This document shows positions 63,392-64,000 of a DNA stretch of 64,000 nucleotides, piece by piece. The position numbers were made by a program, and so were the translations under genes. Below the pieces are notes generated by a model that did not search any database, had not been told where the DNA came from, and worked only from the letters and a program-made list of their open reading frames with translations. Source of the DNA: JADFRG01 sp048054495 (lineage in GTDB: Bacteria > Chloroflexota > Anaerolineae > Anaerolineales > E44-bin32); assembly GCA_048054495.1 (NCBI GenBank), contig JBGMQN010000131.1:1-64000 (forward strand), given 5' to 3'. Positions within the stretch are counted from its first letter, which is position 1. The number at the start of each line of letters is the position of its first letter.

Positions 63392-64000
63392 ATGGGAAAG
63401 AGGACAGAACCCAAGGTTTTCGATATCACCATCGTTGGCGCCGGGCCGACGGGTATGTTTGGCGCATTCTATGCTGGCATGCGTGAGATGAGCTGCAAAC
63501 TTATCGACGCACTCCCGCAGGCCGGGGGTCAGATCACGGCCTTATATCCCGAGAAGAAGATCTTCGACGCACCGGGGTTTCCTGCCATCGTCGGGAAGGA
63601 GTTGGTGGAGAACTTGGTCGAGCAAGCCAGTCAATGGGACACTAAGTTCGCCCTTGGCGAACGGGCCGAGACACTGCGCCGTGTGCCGCTGCCGGGAGGC
63701 GAACCGGACCAGGAATGCTGGGTCATCGGGACAACAAAGGGAGACCACTACTCGAGAGTGATTATCGTCGCGGCGGGAATTGGAGCCTTCCGACCCATAA
63801 AGCTCCCGAATGAGAGCGTGGATCTATTCGAAGGAAAGGGCCTCGAATACTTCGTGGCGGATATCGGGGAGTTTGCCGACAAGCGGGTCCTGATCGTGGG
63901 CGGTGGCGACAGCGCCGTCGATTGGGCGCTGGCGGCCGAGCCCATCGCCGAGCACGTCACGCTGATTCACCGGCGGCCCGGATTTCGCGCCCACGATACG
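63392..64000 (+). CDS. Thioredoxin reductase-like ferredoxin--NADP+ reductase, 3' end off the window
   Basis: FAD enzyme moving electrons between NADPH and ferredoxin. The 203 residues present show the FAD site FDITIVGAGPTGMFGAFYAG, LPQAGGQITALYPEKKIFDA typical of the YumC-type FNR, and the NADPH site VLIVGGGDSAVDWALA. The Cys-x-x-Cys of thioredoxin reductase is replaced here (second nucleotide domain reads GGGDSAVDWAL and no redox pair is seen), which supports FNR. The rest lies outside the window. Confidence 0.88.
   Translation, partial: MGKRTEPKVFDITIVGAGPTGMFGAFYAGMREMSCKLIDALPQAGGQITALYPEKKIFDAPGFPAIVGKELVENLVEQASQWDTKFALGERAETLRRVPLPGGEPDQECWVIGTTKGDHYSRVIIVAAGIGAFRPIKLPNESVDLFEGKGLEYFVADIGEFADKRVLIVGGGDSAVDWALAAEPIAEHVTLIHRRPGFRAHDT

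Overview
The window looks like one scaffold of a Chloroflexota bacterium, probably from a metagenome and probably near Anaerolineae. The phylum call is inference from gene content: a TreT-type trehalose synthase, a kinase fused to a TolB-like propeller, DUF4139 and YwiC-like proteins, many lipoproteins with Thr/Pro/Glu-rich linkers, and Bacillus-type GAAC-N4-GTTC LexA boxes. The sequence is GC-rich and almost fully coding. I see no rRNA, tRNA, CRISPR array, transposase or prophage. Four runs of exactly 100 N are each flanked by an identical 55-bp sequence, which marks unmerged contig overlaps. Removing 155 nt at each one restores a single intact frame (Ig-like repeat protein, family-B polymerase, PcrA helicase, MalF-like permease), and I annotate these genes that way.

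Layout. 1-8819 (minus strand): a phosphate regulon in the order small ORF, phoB, phoR, Pho-box array, pstS, pstC, pstA, pstB, a broken metallophosphoesterase, phoU, then treT running off the edge. 8836-12256 (plus): PQQ sugar dehydrogenase lipoprotein, YwiC-like protein, a LuxR-type regulator under a perfect promoter with an embedded LexA box, and a Yip1 protein. 12359-19748: Ig-like repeat protein, a conserved unknown, plsC, a haloalkane-dehalogenase-like hydrolase and a Ser/Thr kinase-propeller protein. 20110-24041: a second LexA box followed by a tight operon of a RecA-like protein without the Walker lysine, a 90-aa helical protein, a PolB2/Dpo2-like family-B polymerase with a changed motif C and a degenerate exonuclease region, and a small membrane protein.

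24063-40310 holds housekeeping genes: infC-rpmI-rplT (infC apparently starting at AUC), DUF711, pcrA, galE, icd, nth, a UPF0173 hydrolase, an MFS transporter, an EF-Tu-like small protein, a GAF histidine kinase, dnaN, a PEP/pyruvate-binding protein and pcm. 40409-50586 carries a sugar-type ABC importer without its ATPase, an EEP-family lipoprotein, a phosphodiesterase-family protein, a molybdopterin oxidoreductase, DUF4139 and a small lipoprotein. 50590-57145 has a phosphoribosyltransferase, an ArsR-DUF2087 regulator with its own operator, a GntR(YtrA)-ABC exporter-methyltransferase operon and an AIR-synthase-like protein. 57325-64000 holds pdxS-pdxT, an acetyltransferase-like gene, a SpoIIIAA/R3H ATPase, tmk, a FmdB-type protein, gmk and the start of a ferredoxin-NADP reductase.

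The most interesting system is the LexA-boxed operon at 20110-24041. It resembles the ImuA-ImuB-DnaE2 mutagenesis cassette in logic (SOS control, RecA-like partner, polymerase with lost catalytic residues) but is built around a B-family polymerase. The LuxR-type gene at 10986 carries the same LexA half-sites and may belong to the same regulon.
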